Origin: Bacteroidia bacterium
GTDB lineage: Bacteria; Bacteroidota; Bacteroidia; Flavobacteriales; Flavobacteriaceae
DNA: 64,000 nt
Assembly: GCA_030428705.1 (NCBI GenBank)
Contig: JAUIDI010000002.1
Span: 62,001 to 126,000 of the forward strand
Direction: 5' to 3'
In this document: positions 43,363 through 52,062 of the stretch, in pieces
Position numbering within the stretch: the first letter of the stretch is position 1
How the letters are laid out: each line of letters starts with the position of its first letter
Notes under the pieces: generated by a model
The model's database searches: none
The model's input: only the letters and a program-made list of their open reading frames with translations
Told to the model about the DNA's origin: nothing
Position numbers and translations under genes: made by a program

Positions 43363-45591
43363 TTATTTGACCAAATCGAACATTCGGGTATATTTGACGA
43401 TGATACTGTTGTTGAGCGGACCAGCTTCCCAGGTATTGTAGTTCCAAACCAGAAAGAGTCCCGTATTGGCCTGTTGCAACCAGCCGAAACGTACATTGGT
43501 GGCCCACAACTTATCGGTAGTGTTATGTTGTACAAGACCCTGAATATAGATATTGGGTTTGAAAGCATAAGACAATTGGCTTCGAAGGATGTTAGCCGTA
43601 AAATTGCCGACCGGAAGCTGAAAGTTATTGTATTGTAGTCCCAATTCGGCATTGAACTTATCCCCAAGTCTCAACCTACCGGTGATGCTTTCAACATATT
43701 TGGTGCCACCGAAAGAACCTCCTATTACCGAACGCAGATTGATCGATAACGGCTTGCTCATATTCGTGAAGAATACAATCTGCGATTCAATATGGTCATA
43801 AGTACCGGGTTCGACAATTACCCCTTCCGAAATTTCAAAAGGTTCGACACCATCGATTAGGGGGTCTAAAACACCTTCTTTTGTAAAGTTGACCCCGGTA
43901 TGGATCTCCATTCCGTTTTTATATTCCCAATGGTTGTCAACATGTAAGAATCCGGTCTCTTGAAAACCCTTGAAATTCCAATATCCGCGGTACGAGATAT
44001 GGGGGCGATATTCCAATATTTTGGCGTTTTGGTTTTTCGGACGCAAATGGTACAATACCAAACCCTCGGGTTTTCGGAATGAGGAACGTAATAGAAATCC
44101 AACCTCTGGATTGAACCCCTGCCCTACTTCGGTATAGGCCGCCCGAAGCTCCCAATTGTTCCAATTATAATCGGCCTGAAGTTTATAGGAATGTGCATTT
44201 ATCGTGTCGTTCGGATCTTTGGTCTTGGCAAAAAATCCTGATATACGTGCTTTTTTCCCCAAGCCAAGCTTTCCGTCCAAGGCTATGGTCCGATTATAAT
44301 TATCATCGGATTGAAGGCCCTGTCGATTTATAAATACAGCCCCCAAAGCCGACCTTCCCTTGAACTCATGATTGACTCGGGCTACCGTAAAATTGTTCTC
44401 TTCAATGCCTTCTTCTTGAACATCCTCAGTCCACATACTCAAGAGGCCGACATTGGTACGGTTCAACTTTCCCGATAGACGTGCACCGCCGATTATCGGA
44501 ACTACGCTCCCATTTTCCCCGATGCCGATCCTTCTGCTAAAAAACAAATCGACCTCACCCGGACTTCCTACGCTAAAAAGTCCGGCATTCTCTAAAAAGA
44601 AGGGTCTTTTTTCAGGAAAGAATAAATTGAAGCGGTCCAAGTTGATTTGTTGGTCATCGACCTCAACCTGTGCAAAATCTGTATTATACGTAAGGTCGAG
44701 GGTCAGACTTGGCGTTACACTAAACTTGACGTCACCACCCACCTCTGCGGTGTATTCATTTTTTGAATCGACCATGGTGTAATCATTGTCCATTCTCCCC
44801 AGCACATAAGGTATCAATTTCAGATTACCTGGGCTTGGTAAATCAAGACCGGTCAAGGTTCCGGCCAGCGAAAGACGTTTTAAATCAAGCCCCAAGGGTA
44901 GTGGTGACCAGTAGACAATTTCATTACTTTTTCTAATGTTACGCCTGAAGTTGATGCCCCAGTCCTTACCGGCCTGAAAACGTAAGGTTCTGACCGGGAT
45001 CGCAAACTCTGCACTCCAGCCAAAATCACCGACTTTGGTACGTACTTCGAAAGAGGCGTCCCAATTTAAATTGAAGCCCCCTATGGTTCCCCCTTGCTGC
45101 CTGTTGGCGTTGAAATTACCTTGCCCCTCGTTATCTACTTGCCCATCGTATTCGACACCCAAAGAATTCGTGCCGAAAATAAATCCGTTCTGACCATCCT
45201 TATACGTATCCAAGATAAAGAGAAAAGCATCGGTATTATCAAGGTCTGCGTCCCGTCGTGCATCGGAGACCACAAGCTCATCGGGTCTTGAATCATAACA
45301 GACCACCGAGAGGTAGAAAGGTTCTTTGGTATAGGCAATTCGTATTTCTGTTTTTTCGCTAGCCGGTCTCCCAAAATTGGGCTGTACCTGGGTCAAATCG
45401 CCAAATGGCTCTATGGCTTGCCAAATGGCATCGTTCAACACCTCGCCGTCGATGGCCGGGGCTGTTTCCAGAGCAACAGCATTTGCAACAGGTCGATCAG
45501 TATTATCCGAAGCCGAAGGATTCTGTGCAAATGCTGAGAGGGATGCTATGAAAACACCTATGAATACTTCTAATTTCAACGAATGCCACAT
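43363..45591 (-). CDS. DUF5916 outer membrane protein with CBM9-like N-terminal domain
   Basis: A 742-residue exported protein. After a signal peptide (LKLEVFIGVFIASLSAFAQ), residues ~35-230 form a CBM9-like carbohydrate-binding domain (APAIDGEVLNDAIWQAIEPF, DAFLFILDTYKDGQNGFIFG). The rest matches DUF5916, an outer-membrane barrel-like region with alternating aromatic strands (LTYNTDFAQVEVDDQQINLD, RFNLFFPEKRPFFLENAGLF). It is predicted to sit in the outer membrane and may take part in glycan or aromatic compound handling; no function is established. Convergent with and abutting DUF1569. Confidence 0.88.
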   Translation of the reverse strand: MWHSLKLEVFIGVFIASLSAFAQNPSASDNTDRPVANAVALETAPAIDGEVLNDAIWQAIEPFGDLTQVQPNFGRPASEKTEIRIAYTKEPFYLSVVCYDSRPDELVVSDARRDADLDNTDAFLFILDTYKDGQNGFIFGTNSLGVEYDGQVDNEGQGNFNANRQQGGTIGGFNLNWDASFEVRTKVGDFGWSAEFAIPVRTLRFQAGKDWGINFRRNIRKSNEIVYWSPLPLGLDLKRLSLAGTLTGLDLPSPGNLKLIPYVLGRMDNDYTMVDSKNEYTAEVGGDVKFSVTPSLTLDLTYNTDFAQVEVDDQQINLDRFNLFFPEKRPFFLENAGLFSVGSPGEVDLFFSRRIGIGENGSVVPIIGGARLSGKLNRTNVGLLSMWTEDVQEEGIEENNFTVARVNHEFKGRSALGAVFINRQGLQSDDNYNRTIALDGKLGLGKKARISGFFAKTKDPNDTINAHSYKLQADYNWNNWELRAAYTEVGQGFNPEVGFLLRSSFRKPEGLVLYHLRPKNQNAKILEYRPHISYRGYWNFKGFQETGFLHVDNHWEYKNGMEIHTGVNFTKEGVLDPLIDGVEPFEISEGVIVEPGTYDHIESQIVFFTNMSKPLSINLRSVIGGSFGGTKYVESITGRLRLGDKFNAELGLQYNNFQLPVGNFTANILRSQLSYAFKPNIYIQGLVQHNTTDKLWATNVRFGWLQQANTGLFLVWNYNTWEAGPLNNSIIVKYTRMFDLVK

Positions 45592-45668
45592 GAAATTCGG
45601 TCGGTTTAGGTTGGATTGAAATGAAGAACTAAATGTAACATAATTTTTGAAACCTATGGTTTCAAAAA

Positions 45669-45691
45669 AAAGCGACCGTTTTGGTCGCTTT
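45669..45691 (-). terminator. Intrinsic terminator for the DUF2853 gene
   Basis: AGCGACC (45671-45677) and GGTCGCT (45683-45689) with a GTTTT loop, A-run on the left and T-run on the right, 25 bases after the DUF2853 stop. The stem core matches the terminators at 1008 and 20812. Confidence 0.85.
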
Positions 45692-45715
45692 TAATCAATA
45701 TCGTAATACTTCTTA

Positions 45716-46048
45716 CTAGCTCAATTCTTGTTGAACCAAATAGTAGAAAGCTGGTCTGCTCTTCATCCGGATTCCGGACATTTTACTGGTTACGGCATTG
45801 ATTGCGCCCATAGCTTTGTCCTTATCGGTCACTCCAAGCTTTTTCTCAACAAAATTTCTTCTTACCGTTTCCAACTCAGACTCGTCGGTTCCAGATACCA
45901 AGGTAGCATCTTTGTTATCGACCATTGATTTTAAGCTGTTCACATAACCGTCTAATTTGTCGTGGTCGATATTCGATACACCACATTCGTTCAACTGGCT
46001 GACGGCCGTTGATTTTAATGCTGCTAATTTGTCTGCTAAATCACTCAT
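45716..46048 (-). CDS. DUF2853 family protein
   Basis: A 110-residue soluble helical protein. The DUF2853 pattern is clear: LADKLAALKSTAVSQLNECG, ESELETVRRNFVEKKLGVTD and KSRPAFYYLVQQEL at the end. No signal peptide or membrane segment. The family has no assigned function. It stands alone with its own terminator, 210 bases from the divergent serine hydrolase gene, and no operon context helps. Confidence 0.9.
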   Translation of the reverse strand: MSDLADKLAALKSTAVSQLNECGVSNIDHDKLDGYVNSLKSMVDNKDATLVSGTDESELETVRRNFVEKKLGVTDKDKAMGAINAVTSKMSGIRMKSRPAFYYLVQQELS

Positions 46049-46258
46049 TTTAAATACATTTTTAATGTTTGAATTCTTCTTTCGGAACTGAAAGTTAAAA
46101 ATTTCTTTAGTAAAAAAAGGATACCCGACTTAAAATATCAGCAATTTGCAATTCTCATATGACAACACTACTTAAAATATGGGCATTCGCGAATTAATAA
46201 AAAAAGTTATCTTGTGAAAGCAAGTGCCCTCGGACATCATAAATCTTAAAAGTAAAAA

Positions 46259-47497
46259 ATGACTAAAAAAGACTTTTGGCTCTCGCTCTGTATAATTCTT
46301 TTCATCAGCAATAGTCTTCTGAACGCTCAGAGCATTACAGAATCGAACAGGCATCAAACAAAGATATCGCCTGAAAGATTAAGCACGTATGAAGCATTTT
46401 TAAAAAAGGAAATTGCCGATGGAAAGATTCCAGGAGCGGTTTCTTATATTATGAAAAACGGACAAATGGTACATCAAGCCGCCTATGGTTTTTCGAACTT
46501 GGATGATAAGACGGCAATGCGAGAAGATCAAATCCTTCACATCATGTCAATGACAAAACCTATTGTAAGCGTAGCTTTCATGATGCTTTATGAAGAAGGG
46601 CATTTTTTTCTTTCGGATCCCGTATCGAAATACCTTCCACAGTTTAAGAGTTTAAAGGTAGCCAAAGATGTAAATGCCGGCCTAGAAGGAGAAACCGAAC
46701 CGACCAATAAAGAGATAACTATTCACCATGTATTGACACACACCGCCGGATTCTCACATGGGCTTGGAGGAACCGCTCTTGACAATGCGGTTTCAAAAGC
46801 ATTGTATTTTGAGCCACAAAAGGATATTGAAAGTCGGGTTAATACCTTGGTAGGACTTCCCTTGGTCGGGCATCCTGGCGAGCAATGGTATTATAGTGCT
46901 TCACCGGATGTGCTAGCATTGCTCATTGAACATTTTTCAGGAATGAATGTTGCTGATTTTCTGCAGCAGCGCATTTTCGACCCCTTGGAAATGAAGGACA
47001 CAGGCTACAACATTGCCAAAGAAAGCCAAAACCGATGGGGACCGGTTCACAACTATAACAAAGAAGGCAAAATGGTCAAATCGGAGGAACAATTGCCTAT
47101 TGAGGGCAACACTGTTTTTGGAGGTACTCACGGTCTTTTTTCAACGGCGTCCGACTATATGAACTTTTGCCAAATGTTACTAAATAAGGGAAAATGGAAC
47201 GGTAAACAACTCTTGAGTCCTAAGACGATTGAAATTATGACCATAAATCAAATCGGTAATCTATCACTAGGGCCTGGACAAGGTTTTGGTCTTGGTTTTG
47301 GTGTGACTACAGATGTGGCAGCGAGCAGAAGTTTAGGGTCTAAAGGAAAATTTTATTGGAACGGGGCGTACTCCACCTACTTTTTTATTGATCCCGCCGA
47401 AAACCTTATAGCCATTCTTATGACCCAAGTTCAACCTTATAGTGGGTATTATGCAACCGTATTTCAACAGCTCGTATATCAATCGCTCGTGGACTGA
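46259..47497 (+). CDS. Exported beta-lactamase-like serine hydrolase (class C fold)
   Basis: A 412-residue serine hydrolase of the class C beta-lactamase/DD-peptidase/EstB superfamily. The signal peptide is SLCIILFISNSLLNAQ. The nucleophile motif SxxK reads IMSMTKPIVSVAFM (about residue 96), the second motif YxN is YYSASPDVL, and a late GG motif occurs in NGAYSTYFFIDP. The change from YxN to YSA is common in esterase-like members. The reaction could be ester, amide or D-peptide hydrolysis; true beta-lactamase activity is unlikely to be its main role. Confidence 0.88.
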   Translation: MTKKDFWLSLCIILFISNSLLNAQSITESNRHQTKISPERLSTYEAFLKKEIADGKIPGAVSYIMKNGQMVHQAAYGFSNLDDKTAMREDQILHIMSMTKPIVSVAFMMLYEEGHFFLSDPVSKYLPQFKSLKVAKDVNAGLEGETEPTNKEITIHHVLTHTAGFSHGLGGTALDNAVSKALYFEPQKDIESRVNTLVGLPLVGHPGEQWYYSASPDVLALLIEHFSGMNVADFLQQRIFDPLEMKDTGYNIAKESQNRWGPVHNYNKEGKMVKSEEQLPIEGNTVFGGTHGLFSTASDYMNFCQMLLNKGKWNGKQLLSPKTIEIMTINQIGNLSLGPGQGFGLGFGVTTDVAASRSLGSKGKFYWNGAYSTYFFIDPAENLIAILMTQVQPYSGYYATVFQQLVYQSLVD

Positions 47498-47546
47498 AAT
47501 CTAGACAATTTTCCCTATATTGAAACCCAACTAATCAACAACATTT

Positions 47547-48272
47547 ATGAGTGCTTATCTTTTTGAGTTTATCGGAACCGCTATGCTCTTACTTTTGGGC
47601 AATGGCATCGTGGCGAATGTGGTACTCAAAGAAACGAAGGGCCCGGACAGTGGCTGGATCGGTATTACCTTGGCATGGGGCATCGCCGTTTTTACCGGGG
47701 TATTTATTGCAGCCGATATAAGTGGCGCGCATTTGAATCCTGCCGTAACTCTGGGGTTGGCCGTTGCCGGAAAATTTTCATGGAATATGGTTGCCGGATA
47801 TATGCTTGCCCAGACTCTAGGGGCCATGTTCGGAACCACTTTGGTATGGTTGACCTATAAAAAACAATATGATGCAACGAATGACCAGGCCACCCTACTT
47901 GCCACTTTTGCCACAGGCCCTGCGATACGCAGTCCGTTATGGAATTTTGTGACCGAGGTAATCGGTACGTTCGCCTTGGTCTTCGGAGTTATGTATATTG
48001 CGGGAGGGACCTTGGGCGACCAACCTGTTAAATTAGGTTCGCTAGATGCACTACCCGTAGCTCTTTTGGTTATCGGCATCGGCCTGGGCCTCGGAGGGCC
48101 TACGGGATATGCGATCAATCCGGCACGTGATCTGGGCCCACGTATTATGCATGCGCTCTTGCCCCTTAAGGGAAAAGGCGGAAGTGACTGGGGCTATGCA
48201 CTAATACCCATTCTCGGTCCATTTACAGGAGGTGCTTTGGCAGCCTTGGCTTTTCTAGTGATAGGGACTTAA
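47547..48272 (+). CDS. MIP family channel, aquaglyceroporin-like
   Basis: A 241-residue six-helix channel. Both half-helix motifs are intact: SGAHLNPAVTLGLAV and TGYAINPARDLGPRIM. The Asp after the second NPAR is the marker of glycerol-conducting GlpF-type members, so glycerol or small polyol uptake is likely rather than pure water transport. No glycerol kinase gene is next to it. It starts 49 bases after the hydrolase gene on the same strand. Confidence 0.92.
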   Translation: MSAYLFEFIGTAMLLLLGNGIVANVVLKETKGPDSGWIGITLAWGIAVFTGVFIAADISGAHLNPAVTLGLAVAGKFSWNMVAGYMLAQTLGAMFGTTLVWLTYKKQYDATNDQATLLATFATGPAIRSPLWNFVTEVIGTFALVFGVMYIAGGTLGDQPVKLGSLDALPVALLVIGIGLGLGGPTGYAINPARDLGPRIMHALLPLKGKGGSDWGYALIPILGPFTGGALAALAFLVIGT

Positions 48273-48452
48273 GATGAAGCCAAAGTATTTCCATGTCTTT
48301 TTTAGGTCAATTATTGAATTACATATCCGCTCATATGGCCATTGCCCACCTACGTCGAATATTATTTGACCGATTGTCCAATTAAAAGTAATTTGATGCC
48401 TTCAAATTTCGAATGAATGAAAACGCTATGTGACCGACAAAATAATAAGCGT

Positions 48453-49097
48453 ATGAAATTTCTATACTTTCTTTTATTATTAATAGGATTACAAACCCTG
48501 GCACAGGATCCATCACGCTTTGATAGCGAAATCGACGCCATTCAAAAAAAATATGATACCCTATGGGACGCTTCGAATGAGACTATTGTTTTTACGGGAA
48601 GTTCAAGCATTCGTATTTGGAAAAATCTAGAAAAATATTTTCCTGAACATCAAATCGTAAACTCGGGTTTCGGAGGTTCTCAGGCTTCCGATCTATTTGC
48701 CCACTTGGACAAACTTGTCCTTCGCTTTAACCCTAAAAAAGTATTCATATACGAAGGGGACAATGATATCTCGGCAAAAAAGAAGCCCAACCAAATTATT
48801 GAAACGACCAATGATATCATTGACCGTATCCATAATCGGAATGGGAACGTAAAAATTGTCCTTATCGCCGCCAAGCCCAGTATCGCCCGTTGGGGCTTAA
48901 GACGTAAATACAAACGTCTGAATCGAAAGTTCAAAAAACTATCGAAAAAGGACGCTAATATCGATTATGCCGATGTATGGAAACCCATGTTAAATGGAAG
49001 AAAGGTGAAACAAGATATTTTCATTGAAGACGGGCTCCACATGAACGATAAAGGCTATCAGCTCTGGTACGATGTAATCAAAAACCATATGGACTGA
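48453..49097 (+). CDS. Exported SGNH/GDSL hydrolase
   Basis: A 214-residue SGNH-fold hydrolase. ATG 48453 begins a signal peptide (MKFLYFLLLLIGLQTLAQ); an in-frame ATG 36 bases earlier adds a polar extension and is less likely. Block I is FTGSSSIRIWKNLEKYF, with the catalytic Ser and GSSS in place of GDSL. Block II Gly is in NSGFGGSQASDL, block III is EGDNDISAKK (Asn), and DGLHMNDKGYQLW holds the Asp-His pair. Likely a carbohydrate or lipid esterase. Followed 48 bases later by the GH20 gene. Confidence 0.87.
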   Translation: MKFLYFLLLLIGLQTLAQDPSRFDSEIDAIQKKYDTLWDASNETIVFTGSSSIRIWKNLEKYFPEHQIVNSGFGGSQASDLFAHLDKLVLRFNPKKVFIYEGDNDISAKKKPNQIIETTNDIIDRIHNRNGNVKIVLIAAKPSIARWGLRRKYKRLNRKFKKLSKKDANIDYADVWKPMLNGRKVKQDIFIEDGLHMNDKGYQLWYDVIKNHMD

Positions 49098-49145
49098 TAT
49101 CTTCCGGTATATGCCAATCAAATAATTCAACAATTGTATAATAAA

Positions 49146-50762
49146 ATGAAATCACTGCTCTACAAAACACTCTTGACCCTTGTACTATTGACAACTATTG
49201 TTGCCTGTACCGCCGAAAAGAAAAAAAGGTCGTTGAACTTTCCAACAACAGATTTAGCCAAAGAGGATTTAGTACCCATGCCCATGAAGATAATCGCGAC
49301 CAACAATGGATTCGCCCTAGATCAGTTTGCGGCCATCTATACTTCGCCAAACAATGGAGAATATGAAGAAGTCGGTAAATTTTTGGCCGAGAAGATCAAG
49401 ACGAAAACCGACCTTGACGTACAGGTCAACGTTGAAGAAATCCCAAACAGGGAAGGTGTGATCTATATCAATCAATCCGACAGTTTGGAACTCAGTGTGC
49501 CAGAAGCCTACCAGCTTTATATCACGCCCGATTCGGTCATCTTGAACTCGAATACCGCTTCCGGAGCCTTTCGGGGTGTACAAACTTTAAGGCAGCTAAT
49601 CCCTGAAATGAGTAACGACACTTTGGCCGACTATCCAATATGGACGATTCCTACAGGAAAAATTACTGACAATCCCGTTTTTAAATATCGTGGTAGTATG
49701 CTCGACGTCGCCCGACATTTCTTTAACGTCGCCGACGTCAAAAAATACATCGACATACTCGCCTATTATAAATATAATGCCTTGCATTTGCATTTGTCCG
49801 ATGATCAAGGTTGGCGCATTGAAATCAAGTCTTGGCCCAAATTGACCGAAATCGGGGGCAGTACCGAAGTAGGTGGCGAATCGGGCGGATATTTTAGCCA
49901 AGAAGATTACAAGGAAATTGTGGACTACGCGGCCGAACATTACATTACCATCGTACCCGAAATCGATATGCCCGGCCATACAAATGCCGCATCGGTATCG
50001 TATCCCTTTCTAAATGGCAATGGCAAAAAAGTGGAGTTGTACGAAGGTACCAATGTAGGTTTTAGCACCTTCGACACAAGAAAAGATACCGTATACGCTT
50101 TTATCGATGATGTAATTCGCGAAATCTCGGCCATTACGCCCGGTCCTTATTTCCATATTGGCGGTGACGAAAGCCATGTTACCAAAAAGAAAGATTATAT
50201 CTATTTCATGGATAAAGTGATGGAAATTGTCAAGAAATATGATAAGACTCCAATCGGATGGGACGAATTAGCCACGGCAAATGTCGATTCGACTTCTGTT
50301 GCGCAATTCTGGGGCAGTAAGGAAAATGCCGATATGGCGGTTGAAAAAGGCATGAAGGTAATTATGTCGCCTGCCAAAAAAGCCTATCTCGACATGCAGT
50401 ACGATACCCTTTCAAAACATGGATTGCATTGGGCGGCATATATACCGGTCGACTCTGCCTATATCTGGAATCCTGAAAAATATGAAGGCATACCTCTTAA
50501 AAATATCCTGGGTATCGAAGCTCCACTCTGGTCCGAGACCATCAGTAATATTGATGAACTGGAGTACCTGGCCTTTCCGCGCGCTATTGGTTTCTCTGAA
50601 TTGGGTTGGTCGACCGAAGAAAACCGTGACTGGGAAAACTTTAAAGTACGTCTGGGCAATCAGGCCCCATATCTAGACCGTATGAATGTCAAATACTATC
50701 CTTCGCCGCGGATCGATTGGAAAAAGAGTAAATATACCTATGAGGAAATCGGGAAGGATTGA
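49146..50762 (+). CDS. Beta-N-acetylhexosaminidase, GH20 lipoprotein
   Basis: Removes terminal GlcNAc or GalNAc from glycans, probably chitin-derived oligosaccharides or peptidoglycan fragments. ATG 49146 starts a lipoprotein signal (LLTLVLLTTIVACTAEK). A GH20b alpha/beta domain (about residues 35-160) precedes the GH20 barrel with HLHLSDDQGWRIEIKSWP and the catalytic pair in FHIGGDESHV (Asp-Glu about residue 340). At 538 residues it has a normal length. The downstream CE4 deacetylase and the sulfatase suggest a shared amino-sugar glycan theme. Confidence 0.95.
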   Translation: MKSLLYKTLLTLVLLTTIVACTAEKKKRSLNFPTTDLAKEDLVPMPMKIIATNNGFALDQFAAIYTSPNNGEYEEVGKFLAEKIKTKTDLDVQVNVEEIPNREGVIYINQSDSLELSVPEAYQLYITPDSVILNSNTASGAFRGVQTLRQLIPEMSNDTLADYPIWTIPTGKITDNPVFKYRGSMLDVARHFFNVADVKKYIDILAYYKYNALHLHLSDDQGWRIEIKSWPKLTEIGGSTEVGGESGGYFSQEDYKEIVDYAAEHYITIVPEIDMPGHTNAASVSYPFLNGNGKKVELYEGTNVGFSTFDTRKDTVYAFIDDVIREISAITPGPYFHIGGDESHVTKKKDYIYFMDKVMEIVKKYDKTPIGWDELATANVDSTSVAQFWGSKENADMAVEKGMKVIMSPAKKAYLDMQYDTLSKHGLHWAAYIPVDSAYIWNPEKYEGIPLKNILGIEAPLWSETISNIDELEYLAFPRAIGFSELGWSTEENRDWENFKVRLGNQAPYLDRMNVKYYPSPRIDWKKSKYTYEEIGKD

Positions 50763-50826
50763 AAGAACAGTGCCTTTGAATAGTAGACAAGTGCTTACCA
50801 AAGAGCAAAACATTCATTGGCGTTAG

Positions 50827-51792
50827 ATGAAAAAAATTCAACTTGTTGTCCTCTACCTGCTGATAGTCTTGTATGGTTGCAAAAATGTAACCTCTGATCG
50901 ATTACAAAAAACCGTTGTTACCGAAACGACCATCAAACCTAAGGTCAGCTTCACCTTTGATGACGGTATTACTTCTGATTTGGCCAGTTTTGAATTTGAG
51001 GAATGGAACGAAATAATATTGTCATCCCTCGAAGATGAAAACCTAAAAGCAGTATTCTTTGTTACCGGCTCCAATAAATTAAACAAAAAAGGACAATTTC
51101 TTTTAAAAAGTTGGAACGATAAAGGCCACCGATTGGCCAATCATACCTTTACGCACCCTAATTTTAATTCCGAAAAAAATACCCCAAAGGTTTTTGAACA
51201 AGAATTGGCGCGCACCGATTCAATAATTTCAAAATTTGAAAACAGTATTAAATTGTTTCGTTTTCCCTATTTAAAGGAAGGTCAAAATGTCTCCAAAGTA
51301 GACAGCATTAGAAACATTCTAAAGGAAAACAACTATACCAATGGTTATGTGACCATCGATGCATCGGATTGGTATGTCAACCAACGTCTGATCGAGAGAA
51401 TAAAAAAAGTAGGCATCGAAAAAACGAAAATCGAAGAATTCAAAGAATTTTACCTACAGCACATATTGGAGAGGGCCGAATATTATGAAAAGCTTTCCTA
51501 CGAACTGACCGAACGACACATCGACCACACGCTTTTATTGCATCACAATTTATCGTCCGCGTTATTTCTAAGCGACCTGATCAAAAAATTCAAGGAAGAG
51601 GGTTGGGAAGTAAAGGATGCGGCCAAGGCGTATGAAGACGAAATATTCAATAAAATACCGAACCCCGATTTTGCCGGGGAAAGCCTAATTTACTCTTTGG
51701 CCAAACAATCGGGGAAGTATGAAGATTCTTTGAGGTATCCTGCTGAGGATAGTCGCTACGAAAAGGAAAAAATGGACAAACTTGGCCTCTAA
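50827..51792 (+). CDS. Polysaccharide deacetylase (NodB/CE4) lipoprotein
   Basis: A 321-residue putative deacetylase of N-acetylated glycans or peptidoglycan. Lipobox-like VLYGCKN at the N-terminus. The NodB motif 1 is VSFTFDDGITSD (catalytic and metal Asp), motif 2 is LANHTFTHPNFN (HxxxH metal His), and motif 3 is in LFRFPYLKEGQN, where the usual Arg-Pro-Pro is Arg-Phe-Pro. The later HTLLLHHNLSS provides the C-terminal His. It follows the GH20 gene by 64 bases on the same strand. Confidence 0.9.
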   Translation: MKKIQLVVLYLLIVLYGCKNVTSDRLQKTVVTETTIKPKVSFTFDDGITSDLASFEFEEWNEIILSSLEDENLKAVFFVTGSNKLNKKGQFLLKSWNDKGHRLANHTFTHPNFNSEKNTPKVFEQELARTDSIISKFENSIKLFRFPYLKEGQNVSKVDSIRNILKENNYTNGYVTIDASDWYVNQRLIERIKKVGIEKTKIEEFKEFYLQHILERAEYYEKLSYELTERHIDHTLLLHHNLSSALFLSDLIKKFKEEGWEVKDAAKAYEDEIFNKIPNPDFAGESLIYSLAKQSGKYEDSLRYPAEDSRYEKEKMDKLGL

Positions 51793-51923
51793 AGGTTTAT
51801 AACGACGTTTCTGAACCAATGAAACCCAAAATAAGGGTATTGGTCACCATTCTTCAAGTCCATATATCTTCATTATATTAGTAGATAGCTAATTCCTGAC
51901 TCAATAATCCATCATGAAACGAA

Positions 51924-52050
51924 CATTAAAAATTTTAAAAATTCCTTCGCAAAAGGAAATGCTTAAAATTTTTAATGTGAGAACGAAGTGCAGCGAAGTG
52001 GTTGCACACGTTCTTAATTTTTTAATTACCATAAAATCAATTAATTACAA
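51924..52050 (+). other. Run of strong inverted repeats before the S10 peptidase gene
   Basis: CATTAAAAATTTTAA (51924-51938) is the exact complement of TTAAAATTTTTAATG (51963-51977), with a nested TTCCTT/AAGGAA stem inside. A second structure pairs AGAACG (51980-51985) with CGTTCT (52009-52014) around GTGCA/TGCAC. A third TAATTA/TAATTA palindrome follows at about 52023-52048. The region could be a structured leader, a terminator for the CE4 gene or a MITE remnant. I see no reading frame in it. Confidence 0.6.
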
Positions 52051-52062
52051 AAATTTAAACGT

